Positions 9,214 to 19,173 are shown, numbered from the stretch's first letter. The stretch is 64,000 nt of DNA from Hyphomicrobium sp. (GCA_021732485.1 JAKFUV010000001.1:62001-126000); one strand, 5' to 3'. Notes: generated from the letters alone by a model not told the origin. Numbers and translations: made by a program.

Positions 9214-9791
9214 CCGCGGTTTGATCAGCAATCAAGAGGACACGTAAATTCGCAGTCGGGCGTTTGCGACCAATGCGGGTTGGAAAATAGCACGCCTCCG
9301 ATCGTCTCGCGCTTGGCGCCTGAACTGCCGATATTCGTTGCAGTCAGAACCTGCGACCACCCTTGCAGGCGATTTTTACAGCCCGCTTTAGTTCTTGCCA
9401 TCGATGACCAAAGCAAAGCGCATGCCCGATTTGCTTGTCGCGCAAAACGCCCGGCCGTCGTGCACAGACTTCATCGGCCAGAAACCTGCTTGTGGTTTGG
9501 GTCGACGGCCGCCAGACGAACGACCGGCAAGCTGTGAAAGTCTCAGGCACGGTGGCGGTGCAAGCGCAACGATCATCATCTGCGGTGCCGTCTGCTGTGA
9601 CCAACCCGCAGCACGTCAGCTCATTCAGGTGTCGCTGAAGATCAACACGTTCGTCCGTCATGACGACCCGATGAGGTGGAGTTGAAGTCGGGCTTTGGCA
9701 CACCTAAGTAATGTCAAGTGCAATGACGCTTTGGTTTCCTGACAGATTAAGCGGTATCTGGAGACGGAGCGCAATTTGCTTTGAGGTATCC
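9214..9791. other. Gap without a recognised gene
   Basis: Several open frames of 60-120 codons exist on both strands (for example around 9344-9703), but none resembles a known protein, none has a convincing ribosome-binding site, and they overlap each other. I treat the stretch as intergenic, possibly with decayed coding sequence. Confidence 0.5.
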
Positions 9792-10280
9792 ATGACGAGC
9801 GTTCTACTCACGCGTCGAAGCCTTGTCGCCTCGGGTAGCTTCGTGATCGCATCTGCGGCGGTTGGCCTCGTCGTGCCCGCCCAAGCGCAAGGCATCGCAC
9901 CAACCGTCTCAATGCGAGGCGGCTCCAACAATTATCGCAAGGGCGCGCCGATTGTGGATCGTATCGGCGGCGGCGGCTTCTGGATGACCGGCACCGTACG
10001 CCGTGCGGGCGATGGCGTTGCGCTCGCAGGTCAGCGCATCCAAATCTGGGCGCACACGACCGAAGGATATGAGAGGGACGCGCGAAGTCATGGCGCCACG
10101 CTGACTGACTCCAACGGCGTATTCCGATTGGAGATGCCGCAAATCATCCCCGCGTTCGGCCAGCCACACGCCCATCTCGCATACGACAGTGATGGCTTCA
10201 AAACGGTCTTTCTGCGCCCAGTCATGTCAAGCGCAAAAGCAACAAGCCTTGAAGCGCACTTCGTTCTAGAGCCGGTTTAA
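9792..10280 (+). CDS. Secreted dioxygenase-like protein with Tat-type signal
   Basis: A 162-residue protein starting MTSVLLTRRSLVASGSFVIA. The twin arginine followed by a hydrophobic stretch and an AQA-type cleavage site suggests Tat export. The mature part has the beta-sandwich pattern of intradiol ring-cleavage dioxygenases: GTVRRAGDGVALAGQRIQIW, then TLTDSNGVFRLEM, then GQPHAHLAYDSDGF, where the H-A-H pair corresponds to the iron-binding histidines. It is shorter than true catechol dioxygenases, and I could not place both tyrosine ligands, so catalysis is uncertain. The ferric-reductase-like membrane protein begins six bases after its stop, so the two probably act together in the periplasm or membrane. 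Confidence 0.75.
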   Translation: MTSVLLTRRSLVASGSFVIASAAVGLVVPAQAQGIAPTVSMRGGSNNYRKGAPIVDRIGGGGFWMTGTVRRAGDGVALAGQRIQIWAHTTEGYERDARSHGATLTDSNGVFRLEMPQIIPAFGQPHAHLAYDSDGFKTVFLRPVMSSAKATSLEAHFVLEPV

Positions 10281-10285
10281 ACGGA

Positions 10286-10927
10286 TTGACTTTGAAGAGA
10301 ACGACATCGGCTTGGGCGAGTTTGATTTGGGGCGCCCTCGCTCTGGTCGTCGTTGTGCCGATCGCCGCCGCTGCCACGAGCCCGTTGCTGGCATGGCGAG
10401 ATTCCATTTACATCACCTCAGGATTTGCAGGGGTAATTGCGCTTGCGCTCATGCTCGTTCAACCCTTGCTGATTGGTGGCTACTTGCCGGGGGTAACAGT
10501 ATTTCGCGGTCGGCGCATTCATCGATGGACCGGCGGACTGCTCGTTGTGGCTGTGGCTGTTCATGTCGGCGGCCTTTGGATGACCAGTCCTCCAGATGTG
10601 ATTGACGCCTTGCTTTTCGCATCGCCGACGCCATTCTCCGATTGGGGCGTGATCGCTATGTGGGCGGTCTTCGCCGTAGCGATTTTAGCTGCGCTCCGTC
10701 GGCGGCTGCGAATAGGTCTGCGCACCTGGCGCATTGCTCACACGTGCCTCGCTGTGGTGATCGTCGCGGGAACTGTCGTCCATGCAAGTCTCATAGAAGG
10801 GACGATGGAGACGATATCGAAAGCCGTCCTGTGTGCTCTGGTCCTTGCGGCGACAATCAAAGTCATCGCAGACTTAAGAGTGTGGGCAGCGCGATCGATG
10901 ACCCGACGCAACGATAATGTGTTGTAA
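10286..10927 (+). CDS. Ferric reductase-like transmembrane protein
   Basis: A 213-residue integral membrane protein with about six hydrophobic helices and paired histidines suited to b-type heme: one set in RRIHRWTGGLLVVAVAVHVG (residues about 75-95) and another in WRIAHTCLAVVIVAGTVVHA (residues about 146-167). This fits the ferric-reductase/cytochrome b561-like membrane domain. No FAD or NAD domain is attached. The start is a TTG at 10286; no ATG in frame lies near. It is coupled to the upstream secreted dioxygenase-like gene, which suggests a two-gene unit in which electrons pass through the membrane heme protein to a periplasmic partner. Confidence 0.8.
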   Translation: MTLKRTTSAWASLIWGALALVVVVPIAAAATSPLLAWRDSIYITSGFAGVIALALMLVQPLLIGGYLPGVTVFRGRRIHRWTGGLLVVAVAVHVGGLWMTSPPDVIDALLFASPTPFSDWGVIAMWAVFAVAILAALRRRLRIGLRTWRIAHTCLAVVIVAGTVVHASLIEGTMETISKAVLCALVLAATIKVIADLRVWAARSMTRRNDNVL

Positions 10928-11119
10928 GTGCGATGCGCGGCGGCTTGGCCTGTCGCGTAGTCCGCCACGCGCGCGGTCGCCAACGTGCTGATTGCGAGAC
11001 CTTGAATTGATTTCGTCTTGCAAAAACGACGAACTCCAGAAAAGCGTGCTGGCAATGGCGTGTTCGAAGGATTAGGCCAAGAGCGCTGCTGACATGAAGC
11101 GCTAGGAAAATTTCAAATA

Positions 11120-12076
11120 ATGCTTGAGGCCTTCGGCTGGAACGACCGGCGAGTGCAGGAATTCCGGTCCTACGCCGCTGATGGATTGGCGCCTGGCCGC
11201 CTCGTTGCCGAGCATCGGACACACTATCAGGTGGCAACCGAACAGGCGCAGCGGTCGGCGACGATTACCGGCCGGTTTCGCAGCGACTCTGTTTTGAGGA
11301 CAGACCTTCCCGGTGTCGGAGATTTTGTGGCGTTGCGCCTGAGTTCAGGCGATGGACCGAGCCTGATTGAAGCGATCCTGCCGCGCACGAGCGCTTTGGT
11401 GCGCAAGGCGGCCGGCGAAACGCGGCCGCAGCTGGTCGCAGCCAACGTCGATTACATTTTCATCGTGATGTCGCTTGACGGCGATTTCAATTTGCAGCGC
11501 CTGGAGCGGTATCTGGCGTTAGCAGTCGAAAGCGGCGCGACGCCGGTTGTCGTCATCAACAAAGCTGATATCGCGCACATCGCTCAGGAGACAACCGATC
11601 GCGTCGCGGACGTCGCACCGGGGATCCCGATGCATGTCGTTAGCGCACGCAGCACAAGCGGCATCGCCGCGCTTCAGCGCTACTTCGACGGCAATCGCAC
11701 CATTGTTCTTGTTGGTTCGTCGGGCGCTGGCAAGTCGACGATGACAAATCTATTGTTGGGCCAGCATTTACAGAAGACGCAAGAGGTACGGGCGCACGAT
11801 AGCCGCGGTCGTCACACGACGACGCATCGGCAGCTTTTTATTCGTCCGCAAGGCGGCGCGATCATCGACACCCCTGGCATGCGTGGACTGGAATTGTGGG
11901 AGCCGAGCCAGCGCGTCGAAACCGATTTCGACGACATCGACGCACTGGCGGCGCAATGCCGGTTTCGCGATTGCCGTCACGAAACCGAACCGGGCTGCGC
12001 CGTGCGCGCTGCCATCGCCGGCGGGGAGTTGGATTCGGAACGGCTTGCGCGGTTCGCGCGACGTTTAACAAAATAA
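11120..12076 (+). CDS. rsgA: Ribosome small-subunit GTPase RsgA (YjeQ)
   Basis: Circularly permuted GTPase that helps late maturation of the 30S ribosomal subunit. The 318-residue protein has an N-terminal OB-fold (TITGRFRSDSVLRTDLPGVG), then the permuted GTPase order: NKAD (G4) near residue 146, the P-loop GSSGAGKST near 198, and DTPG (G3) near 250. The C-terminal zinc knuckle with Cys and His ligands is visible as CRFRDCRHETEPGC near residue 280. It appears to be its own unit, about 190 bases after the ferric reductase-like gene. Confidence 0.96.
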   Translation: MLEAFGWNDRRVQEFRSYAADGLAPGRLVAEHRTHYQVATEQAQRSATITGRFRSDSVLRTDLPGVGDFVALRLSSGDGPSLIEAILPRTSALVRKAAGETRPQLVAANVDYIFIVMSLDGDFNLQRLERYLALAVESGATPVVVINKADIAHIAQETTDRVADVAPGIPMHVVSARSTSGIAALQRYFDGNRTIVLVGSSGAGKSTMTNLLLGQHLQKTQEVRAHDSRGRHTTTHRQLFIRPQGGAIIDTPGMRGLELWEPSQRVETDFDDIDALAAQCRFRDCRHETEPGCAVRAAIAGGELDSERLARFARRLTK

Positions 12077-12146
12077 CGGAGATGGGCAATGGTTCATCGC
12101 TCGACCAGCAAATCGGCAGCGACGAAAATAGTCTGGCGCAGGCTGA

Positions 12147-13919
12147 TCAGGCTCCGAACGCTAACGCCATGACGTCGAGAGCATCTGGCCGAGACGTGGC
12201 AAGGATGTTTGTGAAAGGCCGCGCTTCAGTGCCGTCCTTGCACGCGCGATAGTAGGCCTTGAATGCCTCCGGCGATTTGCGCGTAACTTTGCGTTGATCT
12301 TCGTCTATATCAAAGAGCGTCAAGTCCATATCCGCCAGAAGTTCAAGCAATTCGTCGGCCTGATGCGCTTCAAGGACGTGCGGCCAGAATTCCAAGATGA
12401 CTATGATCGTATCGCGCCGCGCACGAAGACATTCGCGTGCCGGCAGCAGCACGACGGGCTCTGCGCCTTGGGTGTCGATCTTGATGAAGTCAACTGTCGG
12501 ATACTGCTCTAAAAGTCGCGCCAGTGTCGTCGTTTCGACGGACGTCGTGATCCGCTTTTCGTGCGGATCGGCGAAAACCCGGTGATCGCCGAAGTTGCTG
12601 GAACTCAGATGCAAATCAGTCCGGCCGATCCGATCGCTGACGGCGGCTTCCAGCGTAACGATCCGGTGCGCCGCAGCAGCCAAGCGGGCGTTGGCGCGGA
12701 TCAGCGCCACATTGTCCGGATTGGGTTCGATGGCGATAATCGGCATATCGGCAGGACATATCCGCGCGGCAATGACGCAATAATAACCAATATTGGCGCC
12801 AATATCGAGAAAGCCCGCCGATAGCTTGCTAAGTTCTACAAAAATGGCTGTTTCAAGCGGCTCCATTTGCCCGGTGTTGAGCAGGCACTCTGAAATATAC
12901 AGATCCTGTGGTCCGTGGACGAGAAACGGCTGCTCCGGCACGCCATCGATCTTGAGGCGAGCCTGCCTTGCGCCGTTGGGTACAATTTCGGCTGCTGGAC
13001 GCGGCCAGCCAGGACGCGCGTGTCCGCGCGGTCGACTGAGCGAGAAGCGCGCCGGCTGGAAATGCTGCTCTGCTGTAAACGGGCTCAAGAATTTGTCGCC
13101 GACGAGATCGTTTCGCACAAAAAACGCATTGACGCCGTGGCGATCGCATCCAACCAAAGACATTCCCTTCTCGCAGCCGATCCGCTCTAGCGCCTTGAGC
13201 GACGCGCCGTAATGATTGGTCAGATCCCAGATCTGCTTTGGATCATAGGGCACTTCGTAGGCGATTGAAGGAGGCAGCGCGGCATTGTACTCGACGCAAA
13301 CGACGCGCGCGCTAACGGACAGGGCGCGCCAGATGTGCGACGTGTTCTGATCGATGTCGATCGAGATGAAGTCGACTTCGGAGCCAAGTTCAGCCTGCCC
13401 AACGAGATCGTTGATGGTTACGGTATCGACCATCGCCTCGATGATTTGTAGCCTGCCTTCGGCAACGACGTTTGCCATGCCTTCGCGTGCGGTCCGAATG
13501 TTGGCCGGATCACCTTCAAACCAGACGCCACTCCATCCGAGCATCGACAAGAACCGCGTCGTGTTTTCGGAGCCATCACCCGCGCCGATCTCGATGAAGC
13601 GCCGATTGCCCTCGCCTACGCGCGCGAAGATTTCTGCGACGATCGCATCCTCGTAGTTTTGTGAGAACATCTTTGCCGCATGGCGCCCGAGGAATCGCGC
13701 ATCGTGCGACCGTGGGTCGAGAAATATCAATGCCTCGTCAGTCAGGAAGCCCTGCGCCTCCTTCGCGAGCCATTGGTCGTGGCGGATGGCTCCGAGGTGC
13801 TCCATTATGTCCTGATCAAAGGCGGCTGACGATGGAGATGATGTGCGAGCCGCCACGATGTCGTTCGTCAGTACGCCGCGCATGACATTGAGCAAGCGGC
13901 GCGCGTATCGTCTGAGCAT
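12147..13919 (-). CDS. Two-domain FkbM-family methyltransferase
   Basis: A 590-residue protein that appears to hold two SAM-dependent methyltransferase-like domains in tandem. The first (residues about 85-270) has FSQNYEDAIVAEIFARVG and FIEIGAGDGSENTTRFLSML, a Rossmann motif I typical of FkbM-like proteins that act on sugars of surface glycans. The second (about 355-530) has GFLDIGANIGYYCVIAARIC, an acidic motif IAIEPNPDNV, and VDFIKIDTQGAEP. FkbM enzymes O-methylate hydroxyls of polyketides or glycans; the substrate here is unknown. It is convergent with rsgA. Its base composition is close to the genome average, unlike the next methyltransferases. Confidence 0.88.
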   Translation of the reverse strand: MLRRYARRLLNVMRGVLTNDIVAARTSSPSSAAFDQDIMEHLGAIRHDQWLAKEAQGFLTDEALIFLDPRSHDARFLGRHAAKMFSQNYEDAIVAEIFARVGEGNRRFIEIGAGDGSENTTRFLSMLGWSGVWFEGDPANIRTAREGMANVVAEGRLQIIEAMVDTVTINDLVGQAELGSEVDFISIDIDQNTSHIWRALSVSARVVCVEYNAALPPSIAYEVPYDPKQIWDLTNHYGASLKALERIGCEKGMSLVGCDRHGVNAFFVRNDLVGDKFLSPFTAEQHFQPARFSLSRPRGHARPGWPRPAAEIVPNGARQARLKIDGVPEQPFLVHGPQDLYISECLLNTGQMEPLETAIFVELSKLSAGFLDIGANIGYYCVIAARICPADMPIIAIEPNPDNVALIRANARLAAAAHRIVTLEAAVSDRIGRTDLHLSSSNFGDHRVFADPHEKRITTSVETTTLARLLEQYPTVDFIKIDTQGAEPVVLLPARECLRARRDTIIVILEFWPHVLEAHQADELLELLADMDLTLFDIDEDQRKVTRKSPEAFKAYYRACKDGTEARPFTNILATSRPDALDVMALAFGA

Positions 13920-14125
13920 GTGAGATCTCGCGGCGTTGTTGCGTTCTGTCGGGCACTGCTCTCATTCACAGGCAAACACTGCGTGTTTTGCCGTTGCGGG
14001 CCAACCGACGCGCGCGGTTGTCCACAAACAACTGACGAGATGCCGCATGACGAGTTAGACAGTGGTCTATACGTCAGCTCGGAGATCGGGCTACAGTTCG
14101 CGACCCAATTGGAGCTTAATGCTCG

Positions 14126-14926
14126 TTACCGCGTTAACAACGCGTCACCCGTTCCAAAATTTTGAAGTTCAGAAAATGACATTTCTTGCGCCGAGCTGTC
14201 CGGAAGGATCGGGCAGACCTTGAATCCGTGCTCCGAAACGAGATCGTAGAGCGGCTTTTCTGGTTGAAATTCGATGATCATTTTTAGATTAGGCGAACTT
14301 TTTATAATGCGGCGCGCACCTTCCAAAATAAATTTCTCTGACCCTTCAGCATCAATTTTGATAAAATCTACAGGTCCAAAATCCTTTAGTTGTTCATCAA
14401 GAGTGACACACGCCACATCGATGCGTTTTGCTGTATCCCCCGGCTGCGGGTCATTCTCAAATACGGTCGAGCCCCCCATGTAGCTTTCAAACACCGTGAA
14501 TTTCGTGCTGCCGGTGAAATTGGAAGCAGCTTTGCTTATGACTTGGCTTATACCTGAACCAAGAGCAAAGCCGTTGATAGCGAGATTGGCTTGAACAAGT
14601 TTGGCAAGAACTGGATTAGCCTCAAACGCCACCAACTTGCCTTGTGGACCGATGGCTTGAGCCATAAGCAATGAATAATAACCGACATTCGCACCTACAT
14701 CGATAACGCGCATCCCAGCCTTTACGAGTCTTTGAACCACTTGAGTAGTCGTTGGCTCCCAATGTCCGTGCATAATAATATGCGGCGCTAAACTGAGGTC
14801 GCGGCTGTCGACATATATTTTATGGCCAGAGTTTAGCATCGTGAGAACGCGGTGATCGCCGCAATAGACCGCTCGGCGTTGAAGGTCTCTGTATGCCAAC
14901 TTTAAAGCTGCTACGCTCGTGATCAT
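14126..14926 (-). CDS. FkbM-family SAM-dependent methyltransferase
   Basis: A 266-residue methyltransferase. Motif I is VIDVGANVGYYSLLMAQAIG, followed by the acidic strand LVAFEANPVLAKLV and the FkbM hallmark PVDFIKIDAEGSEKFILEGA near residue 200. The gene is AT-richer than its surroundings, which suggests transfer. Known members methylate sugar or polyketide hydroxyl groups, and clusters of them often sit in surface-polysaccharide loci. No glycosyltransferase is seen nearby. Confidence 0.92.
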   Translation of the reverse strand: MITSVAALKLAYRDLQRRAVYCGDHRVLTMLNSGHKIYVDSRDLSLAPHIIMHGHWEPTTTQVVQRLVKAGMRVIDVGANVGYYSLLMAQAIGPQGKLVAFEANPVLAKLVQANLAINGFALGSGISQVISKAASNFTGSTKFTVFESYMGGSTVFENDPQPGDTAKRIDVACVTLDEQLKDFGPVDFIKIDAEGSEKFILEGARRIIKSSPNLKMIIEFQPEKPLYDLVSEHGFKVCPILPDSSAQEMSFSELQNFGTGDALLTR

Positions 14927-15796
14927 TGCGCTTGCACTTTCCCACCAACAATTTCATCGCCGCATGTTTATGAGTGCGGACTGAAAAACGTTGCGATTTG
15001 AAACTCAACTAACGCCTGTCAAACGTCCCAAGGCCGCCAATATAACGAATATAAAATCCTATGCGTGTTCAATGCGGCACGCCGTAACATCCTAGTCGCA
15101 AATCCTCAGTGCATGCTTCATGGAGCAGGCTCACCTGCTGCTTTCCCCGCAACGCAAGAACGTACCAAAGTTGAGAGTGATTCTTTTGAAGCAACAATAA
15201 AAATTTGCTCTCAGTGTGAGATTGCAGGGGAAACGGGGTTTAAATCGTCAATTGCTGCGCTGCGCGCTGCACGAAGGATTGCGCGGCGAGATTTCCGGAA
15301 TTGACAGTGATGCCCTATGCTTTCAGCTTAGCGCTGATCTGATCGCTCGCAAAACCGGTCCTGACGGCCGAAATCACGCTCGCCATGTCAGCAGCGCTAT
15401 GTCGACGATCACTTCCGGGGCTCTAACGGTGGCGGAGGGCTGCAACCTAGCGGCGGACCGACCAGCACGCCGCGTGCCGATCAATCCGCCGTCCCCCCCG
15501 GGATGAAAGAGGTGCCGGACTGCGTCTTCGGAAGAACCGATCGATGCTCAGGAGAAAGATCGCATATTGCCGGAGTTTTGGACTGAGCACCGCGCGGTGA
15601 GTGCCGCGCGGCGCAAGTTGCTAAAATTCCGCAGCCGGTTCGCGAGATGGCAATGGCCCGCGGCGCCTGCCAAAGGCGCCATCAGCCTCAGCTAAAATTG
15701 CAATCTCGCGATTGCGACGTGACCCTTGAGACCCGGCGACAGGTTTCTTGGGCGGCTTGCGCCGTCGAAGGCGTGCGAAGTAACTGCTGGGCCTGC
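14927..15796. other. Long gap without a recognised gene
   Basis: Only short open frames of poor composition occur in these 870 bases. I saw no tRNA, repeat array or insertion-sequence end. The gap lies between a foreign-looking methyltransferase gene and a small conserved-looking gene, and may hold decayed sequence. Confidence 0.5.
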
Positions 15797-16027
15797 TCAT
15801 AGCGCGCCTCCGATGCGTGGGTCCTGTGCCCTCGATCTCCTACCTCGGCGACTGATGGCGTAAGCAATAGCCGCACGCTCCGCCCGGTGTGGATCTGAAA
15901 AGTGTCGGCCTTCGAGCGCTTGATAAGCCGGCGTTGCGGCATGGAACTGGAAGTCGTGGTCACCGTCCTCGCGGATCACGAGCCCAACTTGCTCGTCGCC
16001 GACTTCAATCACGTAAGTTTTATGCAT
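15797..16027 (-). CDS. Small uncharacterised protein
   Basis: A 76-residue protein of unknown function, starting MHKTYVIEVGDEQVGLVIRE and continuing with an aromatic and histidine-containing stretch (HDFQFHAATPAYQALEGRHF) and an Ala/Arg-rich helix ending in a basic tail. The first 55 residues look like a genuine compact domain, and I have the impression of similar small proteins in related bacteria. The ATG at 16027 is preceded on the minus strand by GGAGATGATCAGCC, a usable ribosome-binding site. No functional clue comes from its neighbours. Confidence 0.6.
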   Translation of the reverse strand: MHKTYVIEVGDEQVGLVIREDGDHDFQFHAATPAYQALEGRHFSDPHRAERAAIAYAISRRGRRSRAQDPRIGGAL

Positions 16028-16573
16028 GGCTGATCATCTCCATCCTGCGGATGGATCCTCGTTCTTGGGATAAAAAAATTGGATGGTTGGCTGCCGTGCA
16101 GCCGGGTGTCGCGCTAGCTGCGTCGACACGCTTGGCGCATACCGTCGTCAACGGGCGCAGTAGTTAAAACTGCTGCCGACATTTGCCGTAGTGCCGGCCG
16201 CGCATCACGTATCAGATCTCGTTTCATCATAGCAGACTCCACCGAATGGCGGGCCACGGTCTACACCGTGACGCCTTAGCGTTTGTTGACGCGGCGCAAG
16301 TCGCTCACCACAAATCACCGCGATCGATGACGAACTTCATCGACACCCCAAGTAGACGCTGGCGGCGTCGCAATGACAAACAAGAAGACTTCACTTGCTA
16401 AGCTGGATTTGTAACGGCCTAAAGGCTCTTGGTTTTCAGTGTCGGACGGTTGCGCCGATGAAATTGCGCGCAGCTTCTGGCTAATCCAAAAAACGAAGGC
16501 ACACCAATGTTGTCTGCCTGTAAGCATTTGACAGCTCAGCGTCCCGAACGACCGCAAAACGTTTCTCCATCAA
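16028..16573. other. Gap without a recognised gene
   Basis: No frame here resembles a known protein. It may hold the upstream region of the small gene ending at 15797 and the terminator of the methyltransferase ending at 16574, but I could not identify either. Confidence 0.45.
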
Positions 16574-17563
16574 CTAGTTCAAGCGGATAAATTCCGCCAA
16601 CTCTGTCCTTATTCTGGCATCCCTGGGCGCAATAAGGCAGTACGCGACAAAATTTTCGTCAATTGTTTTGAGGAATTCACTTGCGTTGCCCATCGGTACG
16701 ACGTCGCCATTGGTATCAATGCGGAACACTTCCTTTTCAAGGCCTATAAGACCTTCCAAAACATCTTTCGGCTCACAATACTGTCTCCAATTTCCAATAC
16801 TCACCTCCAATAGAATTAACATGTTCGGATTTTCACGCAGCAATGTACCAGCACCTTCAAGTATCAGCGGCTCGTACCCTTCCGCATCGATTTTCATCAA
16901 ATCTATTCGAGTGCCCGCTGGTATCAAATGTTCAAGTGTATCTATACTTACCGAAACAGCACGACTTCTTTCTCCCAACTCCATCAAGCTACCGCCGCCC
17001 ATGTTCTGATAGTCAAATTTCAATTCTCTGACATCAGCTTTATTCCCTAACGCAAGTTGCCATATTTGGGCTCGAGGACTCATGCCGTTGATATCGATAT
17101 TGTCTCTCAAATATTCGAACAGTTCAGGATTAGGCTCGAATGACAGTATTTTACCATGAGGGCCGATCAATCCACCAACTTTGATTGAATAATAGCCCAT
17201 ATTAGCCCCAACATCCAGAAAGTTCATATTGGATTTTGCCAATTTGGTAAGAACGTTATCGACAAACGTCTCCCAAACTCCGCCTAATATAATCCATGTT
17301 GTAATGCCTCTATCTGAAGTGTTTATGAAAAAAGGTTGACCTGTTGACAGCAAAGTAAGGCCACGGCTCTTCCCGAGGTAATAGTAACTCCGAACCGATG
17401 GAGTAATATTTGATGACATTTTTCTTGAAACTAATTCGGCAATCCGGAGCTCCGCGTCAGACCCAGTTTCACGCCCGCGCTTCAACCGATCGCGGAAAAT
17501 CTTAATAGCTTGCCTCCATTTAAATCCGTATTGTCGACGAGTTTCATTGGACATATGGATCAA
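16574..17563 (-). CDS. FkbM-family SAM-dependent methyltransferase
   Basis: A 329-residue methyltransferase with an N-terminal helical extension of about 90 residues. The core has NFLDVGANMGYYSIKVGGLI (motif I), ILSFEPNPELFEYL (acidic strand) and RIDLMKIDAEGYEPLILEGA. The ATG at 17563 overlaps the stop of the upstream methyltransferase by four bases (ATGA), so the two are translated together. The base composition is clearly AT-richer than the rest of the window (about 42% GC in one line counted), which points to horizontal acquisition. Probable substrate is a sugar hydroxyl, but this is inferred from the family only. Confidence 0.92.
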   Translation of the reverse strand: MIHMSNETRRQYGFKWRQAIKIFRDRLKRGRETGSDAELRIAELVSRKMSSNITPSVRSYYYLGKSRGLTLLSTGQPFFINTSDRGITTWIILGGVWETFVDNVLTKLAKSNMNFLDVGANMGYYSIKVGGLIGPHGKILSFEPNPELFEYLRDNIDINGMSPRAQIWQLALGNKADVRELKFDYQNMGGGSLMELGERSRAVSVSIDTLEHLIPAGTRIDLMKIDAEGYEPLILEGAGTLLRENPNMLILLEVSIGNWRQYCEPKDVLEGLIGLEKEVFRIDTNGDVVPMGNASEFLKTIDENFVAYCLIAPRDARIRTELAEFIRLN

Positions 17564-18960
17564 CCTATAATCGGGGACATGTCTAATACCGTTTTTCTTA
17601 AACGCGCGCGAACGGCCGAAACGACGCCTTCCACAATTTCTGGAGGTAATTTTTTCAATGATGGCTGGATGAAGCTAGACTGGAGCTCCCCTCCAATCAT
17701 GCCGAAATTCATCAAGTCGAAGAATATAGATGATACAGTCTCGATTGCATGCTGTTTCTCATTTTTGTTTTCGGCTAAGGCTAAATATTTAATTGCAATT
17801 TCAAATAAATGATCGCGACTAATACTTGGCGTTAACAAGCACCTTTCATAAATTGAAATCGCTTCAGTCTTGCGTCCGCATTCTCCTACTAAATAGCCGC
17901 AGATATCGAGACTGTCCGGATCTTGAACAGCACCAATTGGGGTGCTTGTGACGAACGTAGAAATTCTATCAGCAAATTCCTGTTTGTTGGACATTTCACC
18001 AAGCCGAGCTCGGGCATCGATCGCATAACGAAAAGCATGGTGCCGAAGCTGATCGTCATCGAATTCTTGCGCAACTATCGTTTCCAGGAGGTCTCGTGCC
18101 GGCTCGTTGTTACCTGTAAGGAACTCGTTTATTCCTTCAGAAAATATCTTTATCCGATCTGGTATTTTTGCTTCACGCCAAGGCAAAACGCCGTCCTGCG
18201 ATATTTTTTGAATCACAAATCCCACGGGCACCGCAAGTGATAGGCCGACGGGGTTAATCATTGTGCCCGAGCGTGTGTAATGGGTTATATTGCCAAGCTG
18301 TTCGGGCATTGTGCGGCATGCAGGATATCGCCGGGGCCGCGAACCATTCGCAGGGTGCAACCAGTTGTATCTGAAGTCCGTCGCTCCGATTAATTTGAAG
18401 CCAGGGAAACTATTGATCATCATATGAAAGATGTCACTGTTCCAAGCGTTGACGCCCGGCAAGAGATAGGTGCTTTCAGTAAGGCTATATTCAGTAGTTA
18501 GAATCGCATAGCCGCCTAGTCGAAGCACCCTGTCGATTTCATCGAACACGTCGAAAAGATCTAACAAGGTTGGAACGTGCTCAATGCTCGAACACGACCA
18601 TACAAAGTCTATGGATGCCGCTTCGAGCCCGGTAGCTCGCATATCAGCATTTACTACTTCGACACTGTTTCGATTAAATGGGATTGGCGATGAACTAAGA
18701 ATTCGATCAGCCTTCTCAAATCGAGCCTCTTTCCAGGCTGTTTCGTCGCTGTAGAGATCAGAAGCAATGACTCGCTTGCACTTGTTGGCAAAGTAAAATA
18801 TTAAAGGCTCGTTTCCAGCCCCGAGACCAAGAGCAGTCGTCGTTTGAGACAGTATATCGAGTTGTTCTGCGCAGTCGGCGATGTAGTCCCACTCCCACCA
18901 TTTTCTTGGCCACTGCCAAAGAGAAAACGATCTGGGCATCGTCAAAGTAAAATCTGACAT
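17560..18960 (-). CDS. SAM-dependent methyltransferase with C-terminal TPR-like region
   Basis: The N-terminal half is a class I methyltransferase: TTALGLGAGNEPLIFYFANK (motif I), VNADMRATGLEAASIDFVWS and CSSIEHVPTLLDLFDVFDEI, then a conserved LRLGGYAILTTEYSL strand. The C-terminal half (from about residue 290) is helical with repeated units resembling TPRs, for example ECGRKTEAISIYERCLLTPS. I chose the ATG at 18960 (MSDFTLTMPRSFSLWQWPRK) because the family-like part starts there. The frame is open to a GTG at 19173, with another ATG at 19080, and none has a clear ribosome-binding site. It forms an operon with the FkbM gene ending at 16574. A role in glycan or surface modification is an inference. 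Confidence 0.82.
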   Translation of the reverse strand: MSDFTLTMPRSFSLWQWPRKWWEWDYIADCAEQLDILSQTTTALGLGAGNEPLIFYFANKCKRVIASDLYSDETAWKEARFEKADRILSSSPIPFNRNSVEVVNADMRATGLEAASIDFVWSCSSIEHVPTLLDLFDVFDEIDRVLRLGGYAILTTEYSLTESTYLLPGVNAWNSDIFHMMINSFPGFKLIGATDFRYNWLHPANGSRPRRYPACRTMPEQLGNITHYTRSGTMINPVGLSLAVPVGFVIQKISQDGVLPWREAKIPDRIKIFSEGINEFLTGNNEPARDLLETIVAQEFDDDQLRHHAFRYAIDARARLGEMSNKQEFADRISTFVTSTPIGAVQDPDSLDICGYLVGECGRKTEAISIYERCLLTPSISRDHLFEIAIKYLALAENKNEKQHAIETVSSIFFDLMNFGMIGGELQSSFIQPSLKKLPPEIVEGVVSAVRARLRKTVLDMSPIIG

Positions 18961-19173
18961 TGTACCATGCAATTCACCTGCATCAGCAAGACATGAGCCC
19001 GGGCGCTTCCGGCGCGCTCCGATATATCCATTGCATGTCGAAAACTGTTCTAACACTCCGCGCTCCAAGCTTAACGGCATTGCGCATTTTCGAATCGTCA
19101 GATTTTTCTTCTTATTCGAAAACCTACTGAATAAAATTTCGTGATTTGAACTCGACCAGGATATCTGACGCAC

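Noticed and set aside
9344..9703. A 119-codon minus-strand gene
   Set aside because: Poor composition, no ribosome-binding site, overlaps other open frames of equal quality.
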